DNA of 33,472 nucleotides from Flavobacterium sp. NRK F7. Its GTDB lineage: Bacteria; Bacteroidota; Bacteroidia; Flavobacteriales; Flavobacteriaceae. The stretch covers positions 3,668,627 to 3,702,098 of the forward strand of contig NZ_JAMXLB010000001.1 of assembly GCF_024054195.1 (NCBI RefSeq). Direction: 5' to 3'. Positions 14,203 through 22,571 of the stretch are shown piece by piece (position 1 is the stretch's first letter; every line of letters begins with the position of its first letter). The translations under genes and the position numbers were made by a program. Under the pieces are notes generated by a model. That model made no database searches, had not been told where the DNA came from, and saw only the letters and a program-made list of their open reading frames with translations.

Positions 14203-14226
14203 AAATCCTACAATTTAGTAGGATTT
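14203..14226 (-). terminator. mnmE terminator
   Basis: AAATCCTAC (14203-14211) pairs perfectly with GTAGGATTT (14218-14226) around a 6-nt loop. On the minus strand a T-rich run follows the stem. It lies about 50 bp after the mnmE stop codon. Confidence 0.8.
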
Positions 14227-14278
14227 AAAGGGTTTTGTTTGTAAAATTATTTAATTTTTATATTTATTTTTAGTGTAA

Positions 14279-15700
14279 TTATTTCCCAATACAGAAATTA
14301 GCAAAAATATTGCCTAGTAATTCGTCATTCGTTACTTCTCCTGTAATTTCACCAAAATAAAACAAGGCTTGTCTGATGTCGATAGCCATTAAATCGGAAG
14401 AAATACCCGCATCTAAGCCCCATTTTACTTTCTGAACTTCTTCTAAGGCTTTTAATAACGAATCGTAATGACGTGTATTGGTTACAATTGTTTCATTATT
14501 TCTAAGCGCACCTGTATTTACAAAAGAGAGTAGGGTGTTTTTTAATTCCTCGATGCCTATTTTTTGTTTGGCAGAAAGAGGTACTAGTTGTTGGTTGTAG
14601 GTTGTAGGTTGTTGGTCTGTTAAGTAATTTGTAAAATGAGCAATAGATTCAGATTGTAATTGATCTATTTTATTTAGAACTATTATTATTGGTTTTAACG
14701 GAAATTTATTTCTGGTTTTCCCAATTTCGTTTTTTAAATTTTCTAATTTACCATCAAGCAACAACTGAGAACTATCAACCAAATACAAAACCACCTGTGC
14801 TTGTTCAATTTTTTCAAATGTTTTTTGAATACCAATGCTTTCCACTACATCTTTGGTTTCCCGAATACCTGCGGTGTCTATAAAACGAAATCCAATTCCA
14901 TTGATAACCAATTCGTCTTCAATCGTATCACGAGTCGTTCCAGCAATATCGGAAACAATCGCACGCTCTTCATTTAACAAAGCATTTAATAAAGTCGATT
15001 TTCCTACATTGGGTTCGCCCACAATCGCCACAGGAATTCCGTTTTTAATTACATTTCCTACTGCAAAGGAATCAATTAACCTTTTTAATACAAATTCAAT
15101 GCGATTTAGGAGTTCGTAAAAAGCAGTACGATCGGCAAATTCTACATCTTCTTCTGAAAAGTCCAATTCCAATTCGATTAAGGAAGCAAAATTTAATAAT
15201 TCTTCACGCAGTTTCGCAATTTCGTTAGAAAAACCACCTCGCATTTGTTGCATCGCAATTTGGTGACTGGCCTCATTGTCGGAAGCAATTAAATCGGCTA
15301 CGGCTTCTGCTTGAGATAAATCGAGTTTTCCATTTAAAAAAGCGCGTAAGGTAAATTCGCCCGCTTGTGCCATTTTCGCTCCTTTACGCAACAACAATTG
15401 TATGATTTGTTGCTGAATAAATGTAGAACCGTGACAAGAAATTTCGACTACATTTTCACCAGTATACGAATTGGGCCCTTTAAAAATAGACAACAAAACC
15501 TGATCATAGGTTTTTCCATTATCTGCCACATGGCCTAAATGAATAGTATGTGTTTTTTGTTTCCCAATGTCTTTACCAGAAACCGATTGAAATACTTGTG
15601 AAGCAATGGTTATCGCTTCTTTTCCCGACAATCGAATAACGGCAATAGCTCCAGCACCTGAAGGTGTGGCAAGGGCAACAATAGTATCTTGAGCAATCAT
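14279..15700 (-). CDS. mnmE: tRNA modification GTPase MnmE
   Basis: With MnmG, MnmE makes the 5-carboxymethylaminomethyl group on wobble uridine of certain tRNAs, using a tetrahydrofolate-derived one-carbon unit. The 473-residue protein is complete. It has an N-terminal formyl-THF-binding domain (DTIVALATPSGAGAIAVIRL), helical domain, inserted G domain with G1 GEPNVGKST (228-236), DIAGTTRDT, DTAG (275-278), NKID (343-346) and SAK (376-378), and the invariant C-terminal FCIGK with the reactive Cys. Between NKID and SAK, residues about 361-373 are encoded by 7-bp tandem repeats. A TATCTTTG promoter box lies about 18 bp upstream of the start. The integrative element starts just beyond its 3' end. 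Confidence 0.97.
   Translation of the reverse strand: MIAQDTIVALATPSGAGAIAVIRLSGKEAITIASQVFQSVSGKDIGKQKTHTIHLGHVADNGKTYDQVLLSIFKGPNSYTGENVVEISCHGSTFIQQQIIQLLLRKGAKMAQAGEFTLRAFLNGKLDLSQAEAVADLIASDNEASHQIAMQQMRGGFSNEIAKLREELLNFASLIELELDFSEEDVEFADRTAFYELLNRIEFVLKRLIDSFAVGNVIKNGIPVAIVGEPNVGKSTLLNALLNEERAIVSDIAGTTRDTIEDELVINGIGFRFIDTAGIRETKDVVESIGIQKTFEKIEQAQVVLYLVDSSQLLLDGKLENLKNEIGKTRNKFPLKPIIIVLNKIDQLQSESIAHFTNYLTDQQPTTYNQQLVPLSAKQKIGIEELKNTLLSFVNTGALRNNETIVTNTRHYDSLLKALEEVQKVKWGLDAGISSDLMAIDIRQALFYFGEITGEVTNDELLGNIFANFCIGK
14586..14613. repeat. Four 7-bp tandem repeats inside mnmE
   Basis: The units AGTTGTT, GGTTGTA, GGTTGTA and GGTTGTT are in perfect 7-bp register. They encode part of the loop between the G4 and G5 motifs of MnmE. 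Twenty-eight bases is not a multiple of three, so the surrounding frame has absorbed the insertion. Confidence 0.7.
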
Positions 15701-15717
15701 CTTTTATAATTAAAGTG

Positions 15718-15725
15718 CAAAGATA
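15718..15725 (-). promoter_or_regulatory. mnmE promoter box
   Basis: TATCTTTG on the minus strand matches the Bacteroidota TAnnTTTG element, 18 bp from the ATG. No well-spaced upstream TTTG is seen; the nearest is 30 bp away. Confidence 0.5.
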
Positions 15726-15752
15726 CTGAAAAGATGTGAGTCCGTTGTCTCT

Positions 15753-15808
15753 AGTCAAAAGTCAAAAGTCTAAAGTCAAAAGTCTAAAGTAAAAAGTCTA
15801 AAGTAAAA
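15753..15808. repeat. Eight 7-bp tandem repeats (AGTCAAA/AGTCTAA/AGTAAAA family)
   Basis: Eight consecutive heptamers occupy the gap upstream of mnmE: AGTCAAA twice, AGTCTAA, AGTCAAA, AGTCTAA, AGTAAAA, AGTCTAA, AGTAAAA. Only positions 4 and 5 of the unit vary. Confidence 0.85.
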
Positions 15809-15832
15809 AGGGCTTTCCTACAGATCTAATCA

Positions 15833-15853
15833 CTAATTCCTAACTCCTAATTC
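15833..15853. repeat. Three 7-bp tandem repeats (CTAATTC family)
   Basis: CTAATTC, CTAACTC and CTAATTC are in register, 24 bp after the previous array and just before the DUF547 stop codon. This is a different heptamer from the neighbouring arrays. Confidence 0.7.
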
Positions 15854-15861
15854 CTAAAAAC

Positions 15862-16605
15862 TTATTTCCTTGCTACAAAAGCATTGCTTTCAAATTTCAT
15901 TTTGCTGTTCAAGCTCCAGTTGTACTCTAAATAAGAAATAGTTGCAGTTTCTTTGATTTTGGTATCCGAATATTTATTAATATAAGATACAATAGAGGTG
16001 TTGTTCTTTAGGAAATCAGCAGCAAACCAATCGAATATTTTAGATAACTTAATTTCTTTTCGGTTGATAACATTTTTGGTTGGGTCGTTAATAAAAGCTT
16101 TCGCAGCAGCTTCTAATTGCATTTCAATAGTGTCTCCATAAAAAGGAGTGCGATTAATATTTGGGCACGAAAGAGAAGCACAGTTAATAGCGAAATGAAT
16201 TCTTTCATCTAAAGTAGTACTCAAAATTTCTTTTTCAATATAATTGAGCGAAATCAATTGTTCTTTGTACGGAATGTATCGGTAATCAAAAGAGCCTGAA
16301 ATATCTTTGATGCTATTAATGGGAAAGTGATCAATAATTAATTTCATTGAATACACATTGTATACATTAATCCAGTGCGATAATTTTTGGTTTTTACTCC
16401 ATTCATCATACACTTCAATGGTTTCAAATCGTTTAATGACTTTCGCTAAATCGGTGTGGTTGTCATAAATCGCATCATAATCGACATAACCTTCCTCAGA
16501 GACATATTTATTGAGAAAGTCTTCGTAAAATTGGTAATTCACATATTGACTAAAAGCAAGCGTTTGAAACGCAAGCAATACTAAAAGTAACATTTTCTTT
16601 TTCAT
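15862..16605 (-). CDS. DUF547 domain protein, exported (copy 1)
   Basis: The 247-residue protein has a cleavable signal peptide (MKKKMLLLVLLAFQTLAFSQ). A DUF547 domain follows: VDYDAIYDNHTDL, LSHWINVYNVYSMKLIIDHF, ERIHFAINCASLSCPNINRT, LSKIFDWFAADF, and a C-terminal ISYLEYNWSLNS. The conserved NxYN and CAS(L/I)SCP blocks are intact, but the domain has no assigned biochemical role. A second copy of equal length lies at 18714-19457 and is clearly similar throughout, so they are paralogues. The gene is transcribed divergently from the membrane MutS-like gene, and its 3' side is a heptamer-repeat tract. Confidence 0.9.
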   Translation of the reverse strand: MKKKMLLLVLLAFQTLAFSQYVNYQFYEDFLNKYVSEEGYVDYDAIYDNHTDLAKVIKRFETIEVYDEWSKNQKLSHWINVYNVYSMKLIIDHFPINSIKDISGSFDYRYIPYKEQLISLNYIEKEILSTTLDERIHFAINCASLSCPNINRTPFYGDTIEMQLEAAAKAFINDPTKNVINRKEIKLSKIFDWFAADFLKNNTSIVSYINKYSDTKIKETATISYLEYNWSLNSKMKFESNAFVARK

Positions 16606-16807
16606 AGGATTTTTTTATTTGTTAGTAAAAAGGTTGGTATAGCAATTCTAATTTTTCTTATTTCAAAATTAGTAGTATGGGTTCCAAAAAAATGTTAGCT
16701 CTGTAACACAAATGGGTTTTAAGAAAATTATAACATTTTATTACTGAAGACGTTCTGAGTTAGTTTGGATAAACACTGTATGAATGGAGTTGCTTGATTG
16801 AAAAATG

Positions 16808-16815
16808 TATCTTTG
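16808..16815 (+). promoter_or_regulatory. Promoter box for the MutS-like gene
   Basis: TATCTTTG matches the TAnnTTTG element and ends 43 bp upstream of the ATG. The upstream TTG at 16790-16792 is 15 bp away, slightly short of the usual spacing. Confidence 0.45.
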
Positions 16816-16858
16816 TAGGAAAAGAAAATAACATCTTCTGATTGTAATTTAGTAAATA

Positions 16859-18631
16859 ATGAAAGAATATAGCGCTCGAAAAGCTGCCCAAGAAATAGCC
16901 TTGCAAAAAATCAAAAACACTTTAAATATTTTAAGTATACTTCGCTTTGTATCTGTTGCTATGGGTGTTTATTTCGCTTACGAATTGTATCAAGAATACA
17001 CTATTTTTTACTTAATACTGTTCTTTTTAGCGGTAACTGCATTTCTTTTTTTATTGCGTTGGTACGATCAAAAAAAAGAAAGTAAATTGCATAAAGAAGC
17101 AATTATTGCCATTAATGAAGATGAAATTGCTTTCTTAAATAAAGAAAAAATTCCTTTTGATGATGGAGTTGTTTTCAGTAATTCACATCATGAATATGCC
17201 TATGATTTGGATATCTTCGGTCCCAATTCTTTATTTCAAACCTTAAATCGAACCTATACTTATATTGGTAAAAAGACTTTGGCTCAAGCCTTGGTAACCC
17301 AAATTTCAAATGATGAAATTTTGGAGAGGCAAGAAGCTATTACAGAAATGCGTTCTAAAATAGAGTGGAGGCAAGATTTTATGGCGAATGCTAAAGTAAG
17401 CAAGGATGCAGAACAATTTTACAATCAGTTGCTCGCTTGGACAAAAAGCAATAGCCAACCGGTGTCTAAAATGAACCTACTACTACTGTATGTTTTACCA
17501 ATTATTTTTCTAACAAGTAGTTTGGGGTATTATTTTATAGGTACGAATAATTGGATGCTGTTTGCAACACTTTCTTTTTTTGCAAATTTAGGTTTTGCCG
17601 CTACCTTTATTCAACGCATTAAAATTGAAAATGCACATTCCACAGCTATTGATACCATTGTAAAACAATACAGCTTTATGATTGAAGCTATTGAAAAAGA
17701 AACATTTGCTTCTAAAAAGTGTATCGATTTGCAAAACGAATTGCAAAAACATAATAGCAAAGCCAGTCAATCGTTGTACCAACTTTCCAAATTGTTTTCA
17801 GGTTTAGACAGTGTAGCCAATCCTTTAGGTATTCTTTTTTTTAACGGAACCGTCTTGTATCACATCCATATTTTTAGAAAGATTATTGCTTGGAAAAACC
17901 AACATGCTTCACATGTAACGAGATGGTTGGAAATTATTGGAGAAATGGAAACCTTACAAAGTTTGGCTAATTTTTCCTATAATAATCCTGATTTTTGTTT
18001 TCCAATGCTTAACAATGACTATGAAGTTGCATTTACCCATATGTCGCATCCATTATTGAGAACTAATCAAAGAGTAAGTAATGATGTTATTTTTCAACCA
18101 CAATCCTTTATTATTCTTACAGGTTCCAATATGTCTGGGAAAAGTACTTTTTTGAGAAGTTTAGGTATCAATATGGTTTTAGCGAGAATGGGTTCGGTAG
18201 TTTGTGCTTCACAAGCGAATATTCATCCCATGCCCATATTAGTTTCCATGCGTTTGTCGGATTCTTTATCGGATAGTGAGTCTTATTTTTATGCGGAAAT
18301 AAAGCGTTTGAAACAAATTATGGATGCTTTGGATAGCCAACGTGCCTTTGTGCTTTTGGATGAAATTTTGAGAGGTACTAATTCAGATGATAAACGATCA
18401 GGAACCGTGGAAGTTATTCATAAGATGATACAGAAAAAAGCCATTGGAGCTATTGCTACGCATGACATTGAAGTGTGTTTGACTGCTGATGAATTTCCAA
18501 ATCAATTGATTAATAAATGTTTTGAAGTAACGATTGAGAACAACGATTTGCATTTTGATTACGTGCTACGAGATGGGATTTGTAAAAATAAAAGTGCCAC
18601 TTTTTTAATGAAAAAAATAGGTGTTATTTAA
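16859..18631 (+). CDS. Membrane-anchored MutS-like ATPase
   Basis: The C-terminal third is a MutS-type ABC ATPase: Walker A TGSNMSGKST (421-430), Walker B FVLLDE (497-502) followed by ILRGTNSDD, and ATHD (533-536). No mismatch-recognition or connector domain is present. Instead there are two hydrophobic regions. One hairpin spans about residues 24-67 (ILSILRFVSVAMGVYF, then FYLILFFLAVTAFLFLLRWY); another spans about 206-250 (LLLLYVLPIIFL, then MLFATLSFFANLGFAATF). A helical, lever-like segment follows. At 590 residues this is a MutS-family paralogue of Bacteroidota with unknown substrate, not the canonical 850-900-residue MutS. Membrane tethering makes a role in classic mismatch repair unlikely. 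It lies between two DUF547 paralogues. Confidence 0.88.
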   Translation: MKEYSARKAAQEIALQKIKNTLNILSILRFVSVAMGVYFAYELYQEYTIFYLILFFLAVTAFLFLLRWYDQKKESKLHKEAIIAINEDEIAFLNKEKIPFDDGVVFSNSHHEYAYDLDIFGPNSLFQTLNRTYTYIGKKTLAQALVTQISNDEILERQEAITEMRSKIEWRQDFMANAKVSKDAEQFYNQLLAWTKSNSQPVSKMNLLLLYVLPIIFLTSSLGYYFIGTNNWMLFATLSFFANLGFAATFIQRIKIENAHSTAIDTIVKQYSFMIEAIEKETFASKKCIDLQNELQKHNSKASQSLYQLSKLFSGLDSVANPLGILFFNGTVLYHIHIFRKIIAWKNQHASHVTRWLEIIGEMETLQSLANFSYNNPDFCFPMLNNDYEVAFTHMSHPLLRTNQRVSNDVIFQPQSFIILTGSNMSGKSTFLRSLGINMVLARMGSVVCASQANIHPMPILVSMRLSDSLSDSESYFYAEIKRLKQIMDALDSQRAFVLLDEILRGTNSDDKRSGTVEVIHKMIQKKAIGAIATHDIEVCLTADEFPNQLINKCFEVTIENNDLHFDYVLRDGICKNKSATFLMKKIGVI

Positions 18632-18646
18632 TGGTTTTTACATAAA

Positions 18647-18678
18647 AAAAGCTACATCCGCATTGTAATGTAGCTTTT
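18647..18678. terminator. Terminator between the MutS-like and DUF547 genes
   Basis: AAAAGCTACAT (18647-18657) and ATGTAGCTTTT (18668-18678) form an 11-bp stem with a 10-nt loop. A/T flanks make it usable on both strands, which suits the convergent genes. Confidence 0.75.
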
Positions 18679-18713
18679 GGGTAATAAAGAAATAATTAAT
18701 TAAAAAAGTGAAA

Positions 18714-19457
18714 TTATTTTAAGGCTAAGAATTCTTTTGTAGCAAATTTAACTTGACTGTTCAAACTCCAATTGTACTCTAAATACTGAATTTCAGCGTT
18801 TTCTTTAATACGAGTGTCAGAATATTTATTGATATAATCTATTACTGTGGCATTATTTTTTAAAAAATCAGCTGCAAACCAATCAAATATTTTAGATAAT
18901 TTGACTTCTTTTCTACTGATATCATTTTTGGTTGTATTATTGATAAATTTTTTTGCTGCAACTTCGAGTTGGTCATCTATGGTATCAGCATAAAAAGGCA
19001 CTCTATTGATATTTGGACAAGATATGGAAGCACAATTGATGGCAAAATGAATGCGTTCGTCTAAAGTTTTACTCAAAATTTCCTTTTCAATATAATTTAG
19101 TGAAACCAATTGGTTTTTTACAGGTATAAAGCGTAAATCAAAAGATTGAGACACATCTCGAATACTATTGATAGGAAAGTTGTCAATAATCAATTTAATT
19201 GAATATACATTGTAAATATTAATCCAATGGGATAATTCTTGGTTTTTACTCCAATTGGAATACGTTTCTAATTTTTCAAATCGGTCAATGACCTGTTTTA
19301 AATCCGTATGATTTTCATAAATAGCATCATAATCAACATAACCTTCTTCGGAAACATATTTCGTTAGAAAATCTTCATAAAATTGGTAATTGATATATTG
19401 ACTAAAAGCATTGATTTGAGATAAAAGAAAGACGGATAGTATAATTATTTTTTTCAT
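18714..19457 (-). CDS. DUF547 domain protein, exported (copy 2)
   Basis: This is a 247-residue paralogue of the protein at 15862-16605. It has the same length, the same signal peptide design (MKKIIILSVFLLSQINAFSQ) and the same DUF547 blocks: VDYDAIYENHTDL, LSHWINIYNVYSIKLIIDNF, HFAINCASISCPNINRVPF, LSKIFDWFAADF. The two genes lie on the same strand with the MutS-like gene inserted between them in the opposite direction. A tandem duplication later split, or a duplication spanning the region, is inferred. It has its own upstream region, and a terminator at 18647-18678 is shared with the convergent gene. Confidence 0.9.
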   Translation of the reverse strand: MKKIIILSVFLLSQINAFSQYINYQFYEDFLTKYVSEEGYVDYDAIYENHTDLKQVIDRFEKLETYSNWSKNQELSHWINIYNVYSIKLIIDNFPINSIRDVSQSFDLRFIPVKNQLVSLNYIEKEILSKTLDERIHFAINCASISCPNINRVPFYADTIDDQLEVAAKKFINNTTKNDISRKEVKLSKIFDWFAADFLKNNATVIDYINKYSDTRIKENAEIQYLEYNWSLNSQVKFATKEFLALK

Positions 19458-19551
19458 GATATGTAAACTGAATGGTTTACTTTACTTACGAAAAAAACGT
19501 TGTACTGGTTTTATAAGTTCTTGATAATATTTAAATTAAGCACAAAAAAAT

Positions 19552-19587
19552 AAAAACCGCAATTCCTTTTCAGTACATGCGGTTTTT
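19552..19587 (-). terminator. dnaN terminator
   Basis: AAAAACCGCA (19552-19561) / TGCGGTTTTT (19578-19587) form a perfect 10-bp stem with a 16-nt loop. On the minus strand a T-rich run follows. It lies about 95 bp downstream of dnaN. Confidence 0.75.
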
Positions 19588-19682
19588 GGGTTAAGGTTGG
19601 TTATAGTTATTTTGAGAGAATAGTGTAGGAGTAAAATAGCATATAAATTACCACCTATTCTCTGATATCAATTTTGTGTTTT

Positions 19683-20801
19683 TTAGTTACTTAACATAAC
19701 TGGCATAACCAACATAGTTACGGTTTCGCCATCATCTAAACCATCTACAGGAGTAAGAATACCTGCTCTGTTTGGCATAGACATTTCTAACTGAATTTCA
19801 TCACTGGTTAAATTGTTTAACATTTCTGTTAAGAAACGAGAGTTAAAACCAATTTGCATATCATCACCTTGATAGTCACAAGTTAATCTTTCATCAGCTT
19901 TATTAGAGTAATCAATATCTTCAGCAGAAATATTCAATTCTGTACCAGCAATTTTCAATCGAATTTGATGCGTTGTTTTATTAGCAAAAATGGCCACACG
20001 ACGCACTGAGCTTAAAAATTGTACTCTATTGATTAATAATTTATTTGGATTTTCTTTAGGAATTACCGCTTCATAATTTGGATATTTCCCATCGATTAAA
20101 CGACAGGTTAATACATAGTTTTCAAAAGAAAAGGTAGCATTTGCATCGTTATATTCAATTTTTACTTCAGCGTCTGAAGCTGCTAAAATACCTTTTAAAA
20201 TATTTAAAGGTTTTTTCGGCATAATAAAATCAGCTACTTGAGAAGCTTTTACATCGGTACGTGCATATTTAACTAATTTATGGGCATCTGTAGCTACAAA
20301 TATTAAACCATCTGGTGAAAATTGAAAAAACACACCACTCATAACAGGTCTTAAATCATCATTACCTGCAGCAAAAATAGTTTTACTAACAGCGGTAGCT
20401 AATACTTCAGCAGGAACAATAGTTGAAGAAGGATCTTCTAAAGCAACCGCTTTTGGAAACTCTTCACCTGGTGCATAAGCAATAGCATATTTACCAGAAT
20501 TAGAACTAATTTCTACCGTACTATTTTCTTCAACTGTAAAAGTTAAAGGTTGTTCTGGGAATGTTTTAAGGATGTCTAATAATAACTTTGCTGGAACAGC
20601 AACACTACCTTGGCTAGTTGAGTCTATTTCTAAACTCGCCGACATGGTCGTTTCTAAATCAGATGCAGAAACAGTAAGTTTACTGTTATCTAATTCAAAT
20701 AAAAAGTTATCTAAAATGGGTAACGTATTACTACTATTAATAACACTTCCTAATACTTGAAGTTGTTTTAATAAATATGAACTCGAAACTATGAACTTCA
20801 T
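19683..20801 (-). CDS. dnaN: DNA polymerase III beta subunit (sliding clamp)
   Basis: DnaN forms the ring-shaped dimer that tethers DNA polymerase III to DNA. The 372-residue length and all three clamp folds fit: N-terminal MKFIVSSSYLLKQLQVLGSV with NTLPILDNFLFEL, the middle LRPVMSGVFFQF and FVATDAHKLVKY, then CRLIDGKYPNYEAVIPKENP. The last domain has IGFNSRFLTEMLNNL and the C-terminal TMLVMPVMLSN, which is the hydrophobic groove side. It is monocistronic, with its own promoter at 20841-20872 and a terminator downstream. It is not next to dnaA or recF in this window. Confidence 0.97.
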   Translation of the reverse strand: MKFIVSSSYLLKQLQVLGSVINSSNTLPILDNFLFELDNSKLTVSASDLETTMSASLEIDSTSQGSVAVPAKLLLDILKTFPEQPLTFTVEENSTVEISSNSGKYAIAYAPGEEFPKAVALEDPSSTIVPAEVLATAVSKTIFAAGNDDLRPVMSGVFFQFSPDGLIFVATDAHKLVKYARTDVKASQVADFIMPKKPLNILKGILAASDAEVKIEYNDANATFSFENYVLTCRLIDGKYPNYEAVIPKENPNKLLINRVQFLSSVRRVAIFANKTTHQIRLKIAGTELNISAEDIDYSNKADERLTCDYQGDDMQIGFNSRFLTEMLNNLTSDEIQLEMSMPNRAGILTPVDGLDDGETVTMLVMPVMLSN

Positions 20802-20840
20802 TATTTTTTTATTTTAAAACCGTTTATGATTTTAGTTGCA

Positions 20841-20872
20841 CAAATATATTCTAAATTATTAGCAATCACAAA
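20841..20872 (-). promoter_or_regulatory. dnaN promoter (Bacteroidota type)
   Basis: On the minus strand TTTG (20872-20869) is followed after 20 bp by TATATTTG (20848-20841). This is a very good match to the TTTG / TAnnTTTG primary-sigma consensus, 39 bp from the start codon. Confidence 0.7.
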
Positions 20873-20888
20873 AACATTTTATTAACAT

Positions 20889-22571
20889 CTACTTGCTATA
20901 TACTTTTTTTCTTAAATAGGTAAAAAGAATGCCAAATATAGCTAAAATTACAATTGGTAATCCGACAGTTATCATTTGAGCCCAAGAATAATTTTGGTAC
21001 ACTCTTTCTTTATTTAGTAAAGGTAAAGAAACATCCTTACTTCTTATGTTGATAAGTCCTGTATCGTCTAATAAATAATTCACGCAATTCATCAGAAATT
21101 CTTTGTTTCCATAGAGATTGTTGGTCCATTTATCAAATCCTAATTCTAAAGGAGCTCCTTTTTCTATTTGATTTTTAATCACATCACCATCAGAAATGAC
21201 AATCATTTTATTTTGAGGACTTTCTTTTTTGAAAGTAGCATCTTTAAAAGGTAAAACACGATTGGTATACATGGAATTAAATTGTCCTTCTAAAAGGACA
21301 GCAACTGGCATTAATCCTTTACCGGTATATTCTTCGGGTTTCGTTTCTTCAGTAACAATGTCTAATGAAATAGGCGCTGGTGTTCCAATGGGTTTTGAAT
21401 ACTCTGAGCTGCTTAAAAGAACCGTTTTTTTAATATTATTATTTAAGAGTTCGATTGGCGAAGCAAACTCAAACTTAATTCCTTCCATGTTTTTTACCAA
21501 AGGATGTTGGGTTGAAGGATATACAAAAGGAGAAAATTTCCAGAAATATTGTTGGTATTGCGTATTACTTCCTTGTTGACCTGTAGCTAATTTAATCGGT
21601 ATCGCTTGTTCGTCTTTTATTAATAAAGGATTAATTCGAATCCCATATTTAAAAAACATTTCTGTTAGATTTAGATCATTGTTTTGTGCTAAAATGCTAC
21701 CTGTTTCGTTGTACAAATCTTCATAATTTGCGTGTACATTGTCTAGTAACCAAAGCGTTTTACCACCATTCATAATAAATTGATCTAGCACTTGTTTTTC
21801 TTCATCGCTAAAGGCTTCTGTAGGTTTTGCTACAATGGCTAAATCATAATTTTCTAAAGCGGATAAAGTTTCTTTTGGTTTTGCACTTACTGAATCTAAT
21901 GTAAAAGGGGCAAGAAAATAGCTTTCACGAACTGTCTTTAAGAAATCTGCGATATAAATATCTTGTAATTCACCGTTTCCTTTAATAATAGCAATTTTCT
22001 TTTGTTTCTCTTTGGTAATCTTGTTAAAAGCTTCTGCAAAAGCAAATTCCAAATGTTGTACCGAACTGATTACTTTTTCTTCGGTGGAGGCACCCATTAA
22101 GTTTTTTAATAAGGCTACTTTAGCACCTTTATCTCCATAACTAGCTACTGCCCATGGAAAAACCACTTCTTGTGTTTGTTTGCCTTTATCATCTACAGTA
22201 ATGTTTAAAGGTTGTAATCCTCTTTCGTAAAATTGTTTCATTACAGCAACACGCTCTTCTTCTTTTTCAATAGGATTTACAAAATTGATAATGATATTTG
22301 GGTTGTAAGCGGCAAATTCTTCTAATAATTCTCTGGTTTCATTTTGTAAACGTTTGAAATCAGGTGGAAAGTTTCCTTCTAAAAACACATCAACTATTAA
22401 AGGACTATCTACATTTTTAATGATATTCAAAGAAGTTTCTGAAAGAGTATAACGTTTGTCTTCTGTTAAATCGAAACGTTTAAAAAAGTAAAAACTAAGA
22501 CTATTAATAGCAATTAAAAGGATCAGTATAAGTGCTAATGATTTCAGGTTTTGTTTTTTTGAATTTTTCAT
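20889..22571 (-). CDS. gldG: Gliding-associated ABC transporter substrate-binding component GldG
   Basis: GldG works with the permease GldF and the ATPase GldA in an ABC-2-type complex required for gliding motility in Flavobacterium. The 560-residue protein has an N-terminal membrane anchor (about 10-30, SLALILILLIAINSLSFYFF), a long periplasmic part opening with RFDLTEDKRYTLSE and including FLEGNFPPDFKRLQNETREL and NGGKTLWLLDNVHA, and a C-terminal membrane helix (TVGLPIVILAIFGILFTYLR). Domain order and length match GldG. The ATG shares a base with the gldF stop, so the two are coupled. The gldA gene is not in this window. Confidence 0.93.
   Translation of the reverse strand: MKNSKKQNLKSLALILILLIAINSLSFYFFKRFDLTEDKRYTLSETSLNIIKNVDSPLIVDVFLEGNFPPDFKRLQNETRELLEEFAAYNPNIIINFVNPIEKEEERVAVMKQFYERGLQPLNITVDDKGKQTQEVVFPWAVASYGDKGAKVALLKNLMGASTEEKVISSVQHLEFAFAEAFNKITKEKQKKIAIIKGNGELQDIYIADFLKTVRESYFLAPFTLDSVSAKPKETLSALENYDLAIVAKPTEAFSDEEKQVLDQFIMNGGKTLWLLDNVHANYEDLYNETGSILAQNNDLNLTEMFFKYGIRINPLLIKDEQAIPIKLATGQQGSNTQYQQYFWKFSPFVYPSTQHPLVKNMEGIKFEFASPIELLNNNIKKTVLLSSSEYSKPIGTPAPISLDIVTEETKPEEYTGKGLMPVAVLLEGQFNSMYTNRVLPFKDATFKKESPQNKMIVISDGDVIKNQIEKGAPLELGFDKWTNNLYGNKEFLMNCVNYLLDDTGLINIRSKDVSLPLLNKERVYQNYSWAQMITVGLPIVILAIFGILFTYLRKKVYSK

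Noticed and set aside
14013..14278. tRNA gene as integration target
   Set aside because: The stretch has a terminator and promoter repeats but no cloverleaf-forming sequence or TTCRA-type T-loop.
1..14300. Left attachment repeat of the element matching the mnmE 3' end
   Set aside because: I looked for TTCCCAATAC-like or GTATTGGGAA-like words on both strands left of the integrase; only short partial matches inside genes were seen, so no left end is called.
14835..15119. 94-codon plus-strand frame inside mnmE
   Set aside because: It is antisense to the conserved G domain and has no independent support.
15753..15853. CRISPR array
   Set aside because: The repeats are 7 bp and contiguous with no spacers, and no cas genes are present.
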